Source: UBA1189 sp045544835
Lineage (GTDB): Bacteria; Bacteroidota; Bacteroidia; Bacteroidales; Bacteroidaceae
Assembly: GCA_045544835.1 (NCBI GenBank)
Contig: JAZPZS010000073.1
Span: 1 to 18,904 of the forward strand
Direction: 5' to 3'
DNA: 18,904 bases
Part shown: positions 6,404 to 13,956 of the stretch, piece after piece
Layout of the letters: each line of letters opens with the position of its first letter
Position numbering within the stretch: the first letter of the stretch is position 1
Program-made: the position numbers and the translations under genes
Notes under the pieces: generated by a model
Database searches by the model: none
Told to the model about the DNA's origin: nothing
The model's input: only the letters and a program-made list of their open reading frames with translations

Positions 6404-7312
6404 ATGGCAAAACAACGCACGATAAAAGAGAGTTTTTCATTGTCCGGAAAGGGACTGCACACGGGACTCAACCTCACCGTGGAGTTCAACCCTGCACCGG
6501 AGAACTTTGGATATAAGATACAACGCATCGACGTGGAGGGAGAGCCCATCATTGAGGCACTGGCCGAAAACGTCAACGAGACACAGCGCGGCACCGTGCT
6601 CTCAAACGGCACTGAGCGCGTCAGCACCGTAGAGCATGGCCTATCGGCACTCTATGCACTCGGCATCGACAACTGCCTCATCAAGGTCAACGGTCCCGAG
6701 TTCCCTATCCTCGAAGGTAGTGCCAAACTGTATGTCGACAACATACAGCGTGTAGGCATTGTGGAGCAGGAAGCCGAGAAGAACTATTTCGTAGTGACAG
6801 AGACCATCGAATATCACGACGAGAAGAGCGGCTCATCACTCATGATCATGCCGGCCGAGGAGTTTGCGGTGAACGTACTCGTTTCGTTCGACTCAAGCAT
6901 CATCTGCAACCAACGAGCTGTACTGATGCACATGGAGGATTTCCCGAAAGAGATTGCATCGAGCCGCACCTTCGTGTTCGTACGCGACGTGGAACCGCTG
7001 CTTGCAGCAGGCCTCATCAAGGGTGGCGACCTCGACAACTCCATCGTTATCTACGAACGTGAGATGTCGCAAGAGCGTTACGACCGCTTGGCCGATGTAA
7101 TGAAAGTTCCACATATGGATGCGAAAAAGCTGGGCTATATCAACCACCGCCCCTTGGTATGGGAAAATGAGCCGGCGCGACATAAACTGCTCGACATCAT
7201 AGGCGACATGTCGCTCCTAGGACGTCCCATCAAAGGCTACATCGTGGCCAACCGCCCCGGGCACAGAGTGAACAACCAGTTTGCCCGCCTGCTGAGAGAG
7301 AGAATGAAATAA
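6404..7312 (+). CDS. lpxC: UDP-3-O-acyl-N-acetylglucosamine deacetylase LpxC (standalone, not fused to FabZ)
   Basis: LpxC is the zinc-dependent deacetylase that commits UDP-GlcNAc derivatives to lipid A synthesis. The expected residues are present: H78 in STVEHGLSAL, H260 and D264 in RHKLLDIIGD as zinc ligands, and the catalytic His H287 in RPGHRVNNQFA. At 302 residues it matches single-domain LpxC such as the E. coli protein of about 305. In many Bacteroidetes the protein continues into a FabZ dehydratase domain, giving about 460 residues. Here a TAA stop directly follows the LpxC C-terminal helix, and the 67 bases before lpxA hold no trace of FabZ, only a hairpin. All catalytic residues are intact, so LpxC itself should work; FabZ activity would have to be encoded elsewhere. 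Confidence 0.95.
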   Translation: MAKQRTIKESFSLSGKGLHTGLNLTVEFNPAPENFGYKIQRIDVEGEPIIEALAENVNETQRGTVLSNGTERVSTVEHGLSALYALGIDNCLIKVNGPEFPILEGSAKLYVDNIQRVGIVEQEAEKNYFVVTETIEYHDEKSGSSLMIMPAEEFAVNVLVSFDSSIICNQRAVLMHMEDFPKEIASSRTFVFVRDVEPLLAAGLIKGGDLDNSIVIYEREMSQERYDRLADVMKVPHMDAKKLGYINHRPLVWENEPARHKLLDIIGDMSLLGRPIKGYIVANRPGHRVNNQFARLLRERMK

Positions 7313-7320
7313 ACAGAGAA

Positions 7321-7343
7321 GGTATAGGAGCCGCTCCTATACC
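7321..7343 (+). terminator. Hairpin between lpxC and lpxA
   Basis: GGTATAGGAG and CTCCTATACC form a perfect 10-bp stem around CCG, 8 bases after the lpxC stop. An AT-rich but not pure T stretch follows. It could be an attenuator, an mRNA-stability element or a weak terminator lowering lpxA and downstream expression. It sits where fused LpxC-FabZ genes would have their second domain. Confidence 0.5.
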
Positions 7344-7379
7344 TATATTTATATATAAGAACTAAACACATCAATAGAT

Positions 7380-8162
7380 ATGAGCAAGATTAGTCCATTA
7401 GCATATATCCACCCCGAAGCCGTCATTGGCGAGAACGTGGAGATTGGTCCCTTCGTATACATTGACCGCAATGTAGTGATAGGCGACAACAACGTCATCA
7501 TGCCCAATGCCAACATCCTCTATGGCTCACGCATCGGAAATGGCAATACCATCTTCCCCGGAGCAGTCATCGGTGCCATACCGCAGGACCTCAAGTTCCG
7601 TGGCGAGGAGACTACAGCCGAGGTGGGCGACAACAACACCATCCGCGAGAATGTGACCATCAACCGCGGTACCGCAGCAAAGGGAAAGACTATTGTTGGC
7701 AATGGCAACCTGCTGATGGAGGGCGTACACGTTGCCCACGACACCATCGTAGGCAACGGCTGTATCATCGGCAACCAGACTAAGCTGGCTGGCGAGGTAA
7801 TCGTTGACGACTATGCTATCCTAAGTTCTACGGTGCTCGTACACCAGTTCTGCCGCATAGGAAGCTATGTCATGGTGCAAGGTGGTTGCAAGAGCAGCAA
7901 GGAGATTCCCCCCTACATCATCGCTGCCCGTGAGCCCATCTCATACTGTGGCGTCAACCTCATTGGTCTGCGTCGTCGCGGCTTCACCAATGAGCAAATC
8001 GACACTATACATCAAGCCTATCGCATCATCTACCAGAGCGGCCTCAACACCACAATGGCCATTGAGCGCATCAAGGAAGAGATGGAGATGACTCCCGAGA
8101 TAGAGTACATCATTTCGTTCATCGAAGGAGCCAAACGAGGCATCATCAGATACGAAGGATAA
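7380..8162 (+). CDS. lpxA: Acyl-ACP--UDP-N-acetylglucosamine O-acyltransferase LpxA
   Basis: LpxA performs the first step of lipid A synthesis, moving a 3-hydroxyacyl chain from ACP to UDP-GlcNAc in the cytoplasm. The 260-residue length is as expected. Residues 1-185 are hexapeptide repeats of a beta-helix. GVHVAHD supplies H117 and H120, with H120 aligning with the catalytic H125 of the E. coli enzyme. The helical C-terminal domain (about 190-260) includes NLIGLRRRGF. It lies 67 bases after lpxC, separated by a hairpin, and is followed by an 8-bp repeat and the pRiA4b ORF-3-like gene. ATG at 7380 is the natural start because the beta-helix begins within 15 residues. Confidence 0.95.
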   Translation: MSKISPLAYIHPEAVIGENVEIGPFVYIDRNVVIGDNNVIMPNANILYGSRIGNGNTIFPGAVIGAIPQDLKFRGEETTAEVGDNNTIRENVTINRGTAAKGKTIVGNGNLLMEGVHVAHDTIVGNGCIIGNQTKLAGEVIVDDYAILSSTVLVHQFCRIGSYVMVQGGCKSSKEIPPYIIAAREPISYCGVNLIGLRRRGFTNEQIDTIHQAYRIIYQSGLNTTMAIERIKEEMEMTPEIEYIISFIEGAKRGIIRYEG

Positions 8163-8170
8163 CCAATAAA

Positions 8171-8202
8171 CTCAAAAACTTAAGAACTAAAAAACTCATC
8201 AT
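8171..8202. repeat. 8-bp degenerate tandem repeat between lpxA and the next gene
   Basis: Units CTCAAAAA, CTTAAGAA, CTAAAAAA and CTCATCAT fill almost the entire gap between the lpxA stop and the next ATG. The unit is the reverse complement, up to rotation, of the array at 745-784. It would form the 5' leader of the downstream gene and may influence its translation (inference). Confidence 0.6.
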
Positions 8203-8204
8203 AT

Positions 8205-8759
8205 ATGGTATACCGCTTCACCATTATCTCTGACGAGGTTGACAACTTCCGCAGAGAGATTCAGATTGACTCTGACGCCACATTCCTTGATTTCCACAAT
8301 GCCATTCTGAAGTCAGTAGGTTATCCTAACGACCAGATGACCTCATTCTTCGTATGCGATGACAATTGGGAGAAGGAGACCGAAGTTACATTGGAAGATA
8401 TGGGCACCAGTTCAGATGTGGACAGCTGGATTATGGAAGAGACTCCGCTGAGCGAACTCCTCGAAGAGGAGAAACAGCACCTGCTCTACATCTTCGACCC
8501 GCTGGCCGACCGCGCCTTCTTCATCGAGCTCACCGAAATAATCACAGGCAAGAATCTCGACGAAGCCGTATGCACCAAGCAGACGGGTGAGGCTCCACAG
8601 CAGTTGCTCGACTTCGACCAGCTGATGGCAGCACAGGTGAGCACCACAGCGCTCGACGACAGCTTCGGCGACGATGAGGACTTCGACCTTGACGAGATTG
8701 ACCCCGACGGCTTCGACATGGGCGCTCCAGCCGACTTTGACGATAGCATACTCTATTAA
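8205..8759 (+). CDS. Plasmid pRiA4b ORF-3-like family protein with acidic tail
   Basis: This 184-residue cytoplasmic protein has the fold signature of the pRiA4b ORF-3 / IS1096 passenger TnpR-like family. The N-terminal half has MVYRFTIISDEVDNFRREIQ, then SDATFLDFHNAIL, then a short segment FVCDDNWEKETEVTL and LYIFDPLADRAFFIEL. The last 35 or so residues are extremely acidic (runs such as DDEDFDLDEIDPDGFD). Its molecular function is unknown to me. Despite the family name there is no sign of a transposon here, and the position between lpxA and miaA, 42 bases after lpxA and 14 before miaA, suggests a resident housekeeping role. No signal peptide or membrane segment is visible. Confidence 0.75.
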   Translation: MVYRFTIISDEVDNFRREIQIDSDATFLDFHNAILKSVGYPNDQMTSFFVCDDNWEKETEVTLEDMGTSSDVDSWIMEETPLSELLEEEKQHLLYIFDPLADRAFFIELTEIITGKNLDEAVCTKQTGEAPQQLLDFDQLMAAQVSTTALDDSFGDDEDFDLDEIDPDGFDMGAPADFDDSILY

Positions 8760-8773
8760 GCAAAGCATAAAGA

Positions 8774-9688
8774 GTGAAAGATAAGACTTTAGTCGTGCTC
8801 CTTGGCCCTACAGGTGTAGGAAAAACGGCACTGAGTTTTGCATTGGCCGAACGGTTAGGTTCTCCTATCCTTTCGGCCGATTCGCGTCAATTATATGCCG
8901 AAATCCCCATCGGAACAGCAGCACCAACGAAAGAGGAACAAGAACGGGTAAAGCATTACTTCATAGGCACACATCACCTGACGGACTACTACAGCGCAGC
9001 ACAATACGAGATTGACGTACTGAAACTCACCGAAGAGCTGTTCCACTCACACAACGCTCTGCTGCTTACGGGCGGTAGCATGATGTATATCGATGCCGTA
9101 TGCAAGGGTATTGATGATATTCCCACGGTAGACGACATCACACGCCGTACGCTGCTCGACCGCTACGAACAGGAGGGACTGGAACCCTTGGTCAATGAAC
9201 TGCGCCTACTCGACCCCGAGTACTACCGCATCGTAGACCTGAAGAATCCCAAGCGTGTCATCCACGCCCTCGAGATATGCTATATGACGGGGCGAACCTA
9301 TACCTCTTTCCGCACACGCACTGCCAAGGAGCGTCCCTTCCGAATCGTCAAGATTGGTCTACGCCGCGAACGCGAGGAACTGTACGACCGTATCAACCGC
9401 CGAGTAGACCAAATGGTGGCCGACGGTCTCGTCGAAGAGGCACGTAGCGTATATCCTTACCGTCACCTCAACTCACTCAACACCGTAGGCTACAAGGAGC
9501 TGTTTGCCCACTTCGACGGTGACTGCACGCTGGAGTTTGCCATTGAGAAGATTAAGCAGAACAGCCGCATATATTCGCGCAAGCAGATGACATGGTTCCG
9601 CCGCGACGATAGCATCCAATGGTTCCATCCCGATGAGACGGAAAACATTATAGCCTATTTGGATAGTCAGCTATATAAAAGAGAATAG
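8774..9688 (+). CDS. miaA: tRNA dimethylallyltransferase MiaA
   Basis: MiaA transfers a dimethylallyl group to the N6 of adenosine 37 in tRNAs reading UNN codons. The 304-residue protein has the P-loop GPTGVGKT at 11-18, the substrate-contacting ADSRQLY, LTGGSMMYIDAV in the middle, KNPKRVIHALEI, and GYKEL near the C-terminus, all in family order. The start is GTG at 8774. An in-frame TAA lies at 8768-8770, and the P-loop begins only ten residues in, so no other start is reasonable. It follows the pRiA4b ORF-3-like gene by 14 bases and is probably the last gene of the lpx transcript, ending at the hairpin at 9700-9741. Confidence 0.95.
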   Translation: MKDKTLVVLLGPTGVGKTALSFALAERLGSPILSADSRQLYAEIPIGTAAPTKEEQERVKHYFIGTHHLTDYYSAAQYEIDVLKLTEELFHSHNALLLTGGSMMYIDAVCKGIDDIPTVDDITRRTLLDRYEQEGLEPLVNELRLLDPEYYRIVDLKNPKRVIHALEICYMTGRTYTSFRTRTAKERPFRIVKIGLRREREELYDRINRRVDQMVADGLVEEARSVYPYRHLNSLNTVGYKELFAHFDGDCTLEFAIEKIKQNSRIYSRKQMTWFRRDDSIQWFHPDETENIIAYLDSQLYKRE

Positions 9689-9699
9689 CCGGAATGAAT

Positions 9700-9741
9700 G
9701 AAGAGAGAGTGTGCCAGAAACGACTGACACACTCTCTCTTC
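9700..9741. terminator. Bidirectional hairpin between convergent miaA and GH51 genes
   Basis: GAAGAGAGAGTGTG at 9700-9713 pairs perfectly with 9728-9741, giving a 14-bp stem; the 14-base interior can add a further CAG/CTG pairing. It lies 11 bases after the miaA stop and 14 bases after the GH51 stop on the other strand, so it can serve both. Confidence 0.75.
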
Positions 9742-9755
9742 ATCTGATACAGTGC

Positions 9756-11327
9756 TTAGCGCACTTGCAATGTTACGATGCTCATAGCGGGCAATGTAAC
9801 CTTCAGGCCATCTTTTGTCATCTTGGCACCCTTAAACTCTGCGGTCTTGACCACATCGGGATTTTCAAACGAGTTATGGTCGCCAATGTTCTTTGAAGTG
9901 AGAATCTCTCCAGTCACCTTCTTGCCTTTCACGTCGGCCAAGTTGATGGTAACTTCGTGCTTTTGCTTGAGGTCTACATTGGCCAGTGAGATATGTATGA
10001 CTCCTTCGCTGTTCTTTGAAGCAGTGGCGCTGAGCATAGGTAGCGTGCGGGTAGGCTCTTCACCTGTTCTGCCTGGTCTGTATCGCTCGTTTTTAACTTG
10101 CATCTCATCGCATTGCAGATCCATAGGGATAAATGTGGCATCTTGGTGTGGCTTGTACATCTTGAATACATAGTAGGTAGGTGTCAGCACCATTTTATCG
10201 CCTTGAGTGAGTATCATGGATTGCAGTACATTGGCGATTTGTGCAATGTTACACATCTGTATGCGGTCTGTATATTTGTGGAATACATTGAATGACAGGG
10301 CTGCCACGAAGGCATCGCGCATGGTGTTTTGTTGGAACAGGTGTCCTCGTATGGTGCCGGGTTCTTCGTCCCACCATGTGCCCCATTCGTCGACCATGAG
10401 TCCTACTCGCTTGCGGCTGTCGTATCGGTCCATTATCTCCATGTGTTTCTTCAGTACAGGCTCGATTCCCAGGCACTTACCCAGACACCAATAATAATCG
10501 TCGTCCGTGAAGTTCAATGCTGAGCCTTTGCTCCCGTTCCATGTGAGCACCGTGTAGTAGTGTAGAGAGAGCCCCCTCATGTGCCCTGCGGCATTGCGCA
10601 TGAGCACTTCGGTCCAATTATAGTCATAGTCGCTGGCACCGCTTGCAATCTTGAAAAGTCGGTTACCGTTATATTCGCGGCAATAGGTTTGGTAGCGTCT
10701 GTATAGGTCGGCATAGTATTCGGGGCGCATGTTACCGCCGCATCCCCAACTCTCGTTGCCTACGCCGATATACTTCACCTTCCAGGGCTCTTCGCGTCCG
10801 TTCTCCTTGCGCAACTTGGCCATTGGACCATCCTTGGCCGTCATGTATTCCACCCACTTGGCTGTTTCCTCAACCGATCCGCTGCCTACGTTCATTGATA
10901 CGTAGGGTTCGCAACCGAGGAGTTCGCACAGATTGAGAAACTCATGTGTACCGAAACTGTTGTCCTCTACGGTGCCTCCCCAATTATTGTTGACCATGCG
11001 TGGACGGTTCTCACGTGGCCCGATGCCGTCCATCCAGTGGTACTCATCGGCGAAGCATCCGCCAGGCCAGCGCAGGTTGGGTATCTGCAGTTCCTTTAGA
11101 GCGTTCAGCACATCATTGCGGTAGCCGTTGGTGTTGGGGATTTCCGATTCTTCTCCTACCCACAGACCTCCATAAATGCAGGTGCCGAGGTGCTCGGCAA
11201 ATTGTCCGTAGATGTGGCGGCTGATGACATTCTTTGTCTCTTCGGTGCGAAGAGTTACCGTAGCTTCGCGCTGTGCGCTCAGTGGTAGTGTGACCATAAG
11301 TGTCACGATAGCAAGCATTTTTTTCAT
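9756..11327 (-). CDS. Secreted GH51 alpha-L-arabinofuranosidase
   Basis: This 523-residue exported enzyme should release L-arabinofuranose from arabinan, arabinogalactan or arabinoxylan side chains. MKKMLAIVTLMVTLPLSAQ is a signal peptide, and ATG at 11327 is chosen over a TTG four codons upstream. The barrel shows family motifs in order: HIYGQFAEHLGTCIYGGLWV (39-58), RWPGGCFADEYHW (86-98), GVGNESWGCGG with acid/base E192, and GLMVDEWGTWWDEEPG with nucleophile E314. Residues from about 420 form the usual C-terminal beta-sandwich. The gene starts 18 bases after the stop of the yhcC-like gene on the same strand, and I see no promoter between them, so they probably share a transcript although their functions look unrelated. 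A pectin role agrees with the PL11 gene nearby. Confidence 0.92.
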   Translation of the reverse strand: MKKMLAIVTLMVTLPLSAQREATVTLRTEETKNVISRHIYGQFAEHLGTCIYGGLWVGEESEIPNTNGYRNDVLNALKELQIPNLRWPGGCFADEYHWMDGIGPRENRPRMVNNNWGGTVEDNSFGTHEFLNLCELLGCEPYVSMNVGSGSVEETAKWVEYMTAKDGPMAKLRKENGREEPWKVKYIGVGNESWGCGGNMRPEYYADLYRRYQTYCREYNGNRLFKIASGASDYDYNWTEVLMRNAAGHMRGLSLHYYTVLTWNGSKGSALNFTDDDYYWCLGKCLGIEPVLKKHMEIMDRYDSRKRVGLMVDEWGTWWDEEPGTIRGHLFQQNTMRDAFVAALSFNVFHKYTDRIQMCNIAQIANVLQSMILTQGDKMVLTPTYYVFKMYKPHQDATFIPMDLQCDEMQVKNERYRPGRTGEEPTRTLPMLSATASKNSEGVIHISLANVDLKQKHEVTINLADVKGKKVTGEILTSKNIGDHNSFENPDVVKTAEFKGAKMTKDGLKVTLPAMSIVTLQVR

Positions 11328-11345
11328 AATAGTAGTCAATATGGT

Positions 11346-12287
11346 TTATATGTAGTGTCGTTCCAATCGTTTGCTTTGCCAAGTGTCGCGTTCTGCCATG
11401 CGTCGGTGCAGTCGTTCCGCAAACTGGTAGTTCTTGATACCCCAGTCGGGAGCGATGAGTAGCGAGCGGGGCGACTGTGAAACAAATCGCTCGAGCACGA
11501 TATGTGGCGGTATGCGCTCGATGTAGTCTATGACCGTTTCAATGTATTCGTCTATGGTGAACAGATGAAACTCTTGGGGATTCTGCTCATATTCCCGCGC
11601 CATACGCGTACCTCTTATCAGTTGCAGTTGGTGCAGCTTTATCATGTCGAGTGGAAGCGAGGCAATGCATTCCGCCTGTCTTATCAGTTCATCATGTCCC
11701 TCTCCCGGCAATCCCAGTATCAGGTGTCCTCCTGTGAGAATCTTTCGCTCGTGTGTTCTGCGTATGGTGTCGACTGCTGTGGCAAAGTCGTGTCCGCGAT
11801 TGATGCGCCTTAGCGTGTCGTCGTTCGCACTCTCAATGCCATATTCAACCATGAGGAAGGTTTGGTGAGATAGCTCTTCAAGATAGTCGAGCAATGCATC
11901 GGGCATGCAGTCGGGGCGGGTGCCGATGATGAGTCCTACTACTCCATCGACCGACAGGGTCTCCTCGTACATGGCTTTCAGGTGTTCCAGCTCACCGTAG
12001 GTATTGGTGTAGGCCTGGAAATATGCCAGATAGCGCATCGCAGGATATTTGTTGGCAAAGAATCGGATGCCGTCATTGAGTTGCTGGCTAACTGTCCGCT
12101 TCGAGTCACAGTACTCAGGGCTGAAGGTCTGGTTATTGCAATAGCTACATCCGCCTACTCCTAATGTGCCGTCGCGGTTAGGGCATGTGAAGCCTGCATG
12201 GACAGAAATCTTCTGTACCTTGCCGTCGAAATACTTGCGTAAGAACGACGCAAAATCATAGTATGGCCGATGTGCTGCTTCTTGCAT
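11346..12287 (-). CDS. YhcC-type radical SAM protein (TIGR01212-like)
   Basis: This 313-residue radical SAM protein belongs to the YhcC-like group, whose reaction is not well defined. The cluster-binding cysteines are C35, C47 and C50 in FTCPNRDGTLGVGGCSYC, the spacing characteristic of this group. Further conserved pieces are QAYTNTYG, GTRPDC and GGHLILGLPGEGHDE. The start at 12287 is preferred over 12359: the extra 24 residues are hydrophobic, lie over the promoter at 12294-12325, and the family begins near YYDFASFLRKYF. The predicted transcription start is only a few bases from the ATG, so the message may be leaderless or nearly so. GH51 follows immediately in the same direction. Confidence 0.88.
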   Translation of the reverse strand: MQEAAHRPYYDFASFLRKYFDGKVQKISVHAGFTCPNRDGTLGVGGCSYCNNQTFSPEYCDSKRTVSQQLNDGIRFFANKYPAMRYLAYFQAYTNTYGELEHLKAMYEETLSVDGVVGLIIGTRPDCMPDALLDYLEELSHQTFLMVEYGIESANDDTLRRINRGHDFATAVDTIRRTHERKILTGGHLILGLPGEGHDELIRQAECIASLPLDMIKLHQLQLIRGTRMAREYEQNPQEFHLFTIDEYIETVIDYIERIPPHIVLERFVSQSPRSLLIAPDWGIKNYQFAERLHRRMAERDTWQSKRLERHYI

Positions 12288-12293
12288 ATACGA

Positions 12294-12325
12294 CAAAATT
12301 AGTATAAGGCGAGCGAAAACGCAAA
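12294..12325 (-). promoter_or_regulatory. Bacteroidetes-type promoter for the yhcC-GH51 pair
   Basis: On the minus strand TTTG (12322-12325) precedes TAATTTTG (12294-12301) by exactly 20 bases, matching TTTG-N20-TAnnTTTG. Only six bases separate the -7 element from the ATG at 12287, so the leader would be extremely short. The string CGCTCGTT lies just upstream, as in the duplicated region at 3095-3233. Confidence 0.7.
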
Positions 12326-12374
12326 TTTTAACGAGCGAATGTAGAGATAAGACTTGCATTTTCTTTATTGGATG

Positions 12375-12402
12375 CCGACGCTATCATACTGCGTCGGCGC
12401 TG
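12375..12402. repeat. Dispersed hairpin repeat, copy 1
   Basis: CCGACGC at 12375-12381 pairs with GCGTCGG at 12391-12397 around a 9-base loop, followed by CGCTG. The 28 bases match the copy at 13854-13881 at 26 positions. The two copies flank hemW. This resembles a REP-like intergenic hairpin; it may also stop transcription coming from hemW. Confidence 0.65.
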
Positions 12403-12451
12403 CGCTGCGGAGTTTATGGTTTGTGGTTGAGAGTTAATGGTAATCCGTAAA

Positions 12452-12486
12452 CCATCGTCCATCAACCATTAACCATTAACCATCAA
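12452..12486. repeat. 7-bp tandem repeat (CCATTAA family)
   Basis: Five consecutive units are visible: CCATCGT, CCATCAA, CCATTAA, CCATTAA and CCATCAA. The upstream stretch GTTAATGGT at 12433-12441 is complementary to ACCATTAAC in the array, so a stem can form. The array lies in the 314-base gap between hemW and the yhcC-like gene, where I see no gene. Confidence 0.65.
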
Positions 12487-12601
12487 CTAGACTCGCCCCG
12501 CAATGTCATCTTGCAGTACTCCTCATGTGACACAAGCGCTTTATTTGATTTGTTTGGGTAAACTACTAAGTTATCTCTTGAAATTATCTGTAGCTAAGCC
12601 C

Positions 12602-13738
12602 CTAATACAGCAAGTCGCGCATTACGGCATCGCTGATGAAGATGCTCTCGGGGGTGAGGCGCAGGTGGTTGTCGGCGGTGTGCACGAGTTGGCCTCTATG
12701 TATATAAGGAGTGGCGCAGCGTAGGCAGTGGGTGTGGTAGCGTTCGCCGAAGTCGGCAAGCAGACTCGTGAGGTCGATGCCGCGTGCCGTGCGCAGCTCG
12801 GTGATGATGCGCTCGTCGTAGCGCTCCTCGGTGGTCAGGTGCTCCACCTCGTGCGGCACATCCTTGCCCTCGGGCGTGGCGATATAGTCGGTGAGGCTGC
12901 TGAGGTTCCACCGACGGTCGGTGCCATCGTAGGAGTGAGCGCCCGGACCTATTCCTATATAAGGGATGCCTTGCCAGTAGCTACTGTTGTGGCGCGAGTG
13001 GTAGCCGGGCAGGGCAAAGTTGGATATCTCGTAGTGCTCGTAGCCTGCCGCCAGCAGCTTCTCGCGCAGCAGCTCGAAGGCGCGGATGCTCTGTTCCTCG
13101 TCGATGGGGCTGACGATGCCCTGCTCCTTCATGCGCCACAGCCGTGTGCCCTCCTCATAGGTGAGGTGATAGGCCGAGATATGGGGTACGCCGAGTGCGA
13201 TGGCTTGGTCGAGGCTGTAGGCCCAGTCGTCGAGCGTCTCGCCCGGCAGGCCATACATGAGGTCGATGCTGATGTTGGTGAGCCCCATCCGCTGGCAGCG
13301 ATGCACAGCCTCTATGGCCTCCTGTGCCGTGTGGCGACGCCCCACGAGCCGCAGTGTGTGGTCGTGAAACGACTGTATGCCTATGCTCACCCTATTGAAG
13401 GGCAGCGTGCGCAAGCCCTGCACATACTCCTCGGTGAGGTCGTCGGGGTTGGCTTCCAATGTTATTTCAGCAAGTTGAAAGTTGAAAGATGAAAGATGAA
13501 AGTTGCGTAATGAAGTGAGAATGGAGGAAAGCTCCTCTATCCTCAATGTCGAGGGAGTGCCGCCGCCCAGGTAGATGGTCTCGATGGGTGCACCCTGCAG
13601 TTCGCCCAGGCGTAGCTTCAACTCGCGACATACGGTATCAACATAGGCACTGCGATGGCGCAGCAACGTGGTGGAGTAGAAGTCGCAGTAGGCGCAACGG
13701 CTCTCACAAAAGGGAACGTGTATGTATATTCCGGCCAT
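12602..13738 (-). CDS. hemW: Radical SAM family heme chaperone HemW
   Basis: HemW binds heme and an iron-sulfur cluster and is thought to deliver heme to client proteins; it was formerly annotated as an oxygen-independent coproporphyrinogen oxidase. The 378-residue protein begins MAGIYIHVPFCESRCAYCDF with C11, C15 and C18 in the Cx3Cx2C arrangement of HemW. It continues with IYLGGGTPSTL (55-65), ITLEANPDDLT (92-102), RVSIGIQSFH and DLMYGLPGET. The C-terminal part contains PYIGIGPGAHSYDG. Residues about 80-89 (FHLSSFNFQL) are encoded by 7-bp repeats at 13475-13502 and replace the poorly conserved segment before the AEITLEANP strand; the frame stays open, so the protein is probably functional. 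No clear promoter is seen upstream, where another repeat occupies 13751-13773. Confidence 0.92.
   Translation of the reverse strand: MAGIYIHVPFCESRCAYCDFYSTTLLRHRSAYVDTVCRELKLRLGELQGAPIETIYLGGGTPSTLRIEELSSILTSLRNFHLSSFNFQLAEITLEANPDDLTEEYVQGLRTLPFNRVSIGIQSFHDHTLRLVGRRHTAQEAIEAVHRCQRMGLTNISIDLMYGLPGETLDDWAYSLDQAIALGVPHISAYHLTYEEGTRLWRMKEQGIVSPIDEEQSIRAFELLREKLLAAGYEHYEISNFALPGYHSRHNSSYWQGIPYIGIGPGAHSYDGTDRRWNLSSLTDYIATPEGKDVPHEVEHLTTEERYDERIITELRTARGIDLTSLLADFGERYHTHCLRCATPYIHRGQLVHTADNHLRLTPESIFISDAVMRDLLY
13475..13502. repeat. 7-bp tandem repeat inside the hemW coding sequence
   Basis: On the plus strand the units are TTGAAAG, TTGAAAG, ATGAAAG and ATGAAAG. Read in the coding direction they are CTTTCAT and CTTTCAA units, the latter identical to those in the CPBP gene at 4271-4284. 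Both genes translate the units in the same phase, giving LSSFNFQ here and LSTFNFQ there. Confidence 0.65.
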
Positions 13739-13750
13739 GTGTTGGTTTAA

Positions 13751-13773
13751 TTGAAAATTGAGAATTGAGAATT
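13751..13773. repeat. 7-bp degenerate tandem repeat upstream of hemW
   Basis: Units TTGAAAA, TTGAGAA, TTGAGAA and the start of a fourth lie 12 bases upstream of the hemW ATG. They are nearly identical to the array after menA at 4161-4184. The array would fall in the hemW leader or promoter. Confidence 0.65.
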
Positions 13774-13853
13774 AACAGCTTCGTTGTTGAGCTTCGGCTG
13801 GATGAGCAACAAGTCGCAACTCCTCGGGAGAACTAAAGTTCTCTTCGTCGCAA

Positions 13854-13881
13854 CCGACGCTTTCATACCGCGTCGGCGCTG
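13854..13881. repeat. Dispersed hairpin repeat, copy 2
   Basis: CCGACGC at 13854-13860 pairs with GCGTCGG at 13870-13876 around a 9-base loop, matching copy 1 at 12375-12402 at 26 of 28 positions. It lies between the PL11 stop codon and hemW, in the same strand orientation as copy 1. Confidence 0.65.
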
Positions 13882-13956
13882 GCACGAACCTTGAGAATTG
13901 GCAGCATTAAGGTATATTCGTAGTGTCCGTTCTTTTTCAGTCGCACCATCCCAATA

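Noticed and set aside
12288..12359. Longer N-terminus for the yhcC-like gene
   Set aside because: The extra 24 codons cover a consensus promoter and add a hydrophobic stretch not expected in this cytoplasmic family.
12728..13492. 254-codon open frame opposite hemW
   Set aside because: It is antisense to a full-length HemW with all motifs; the product is repetitive and unrecognisable.
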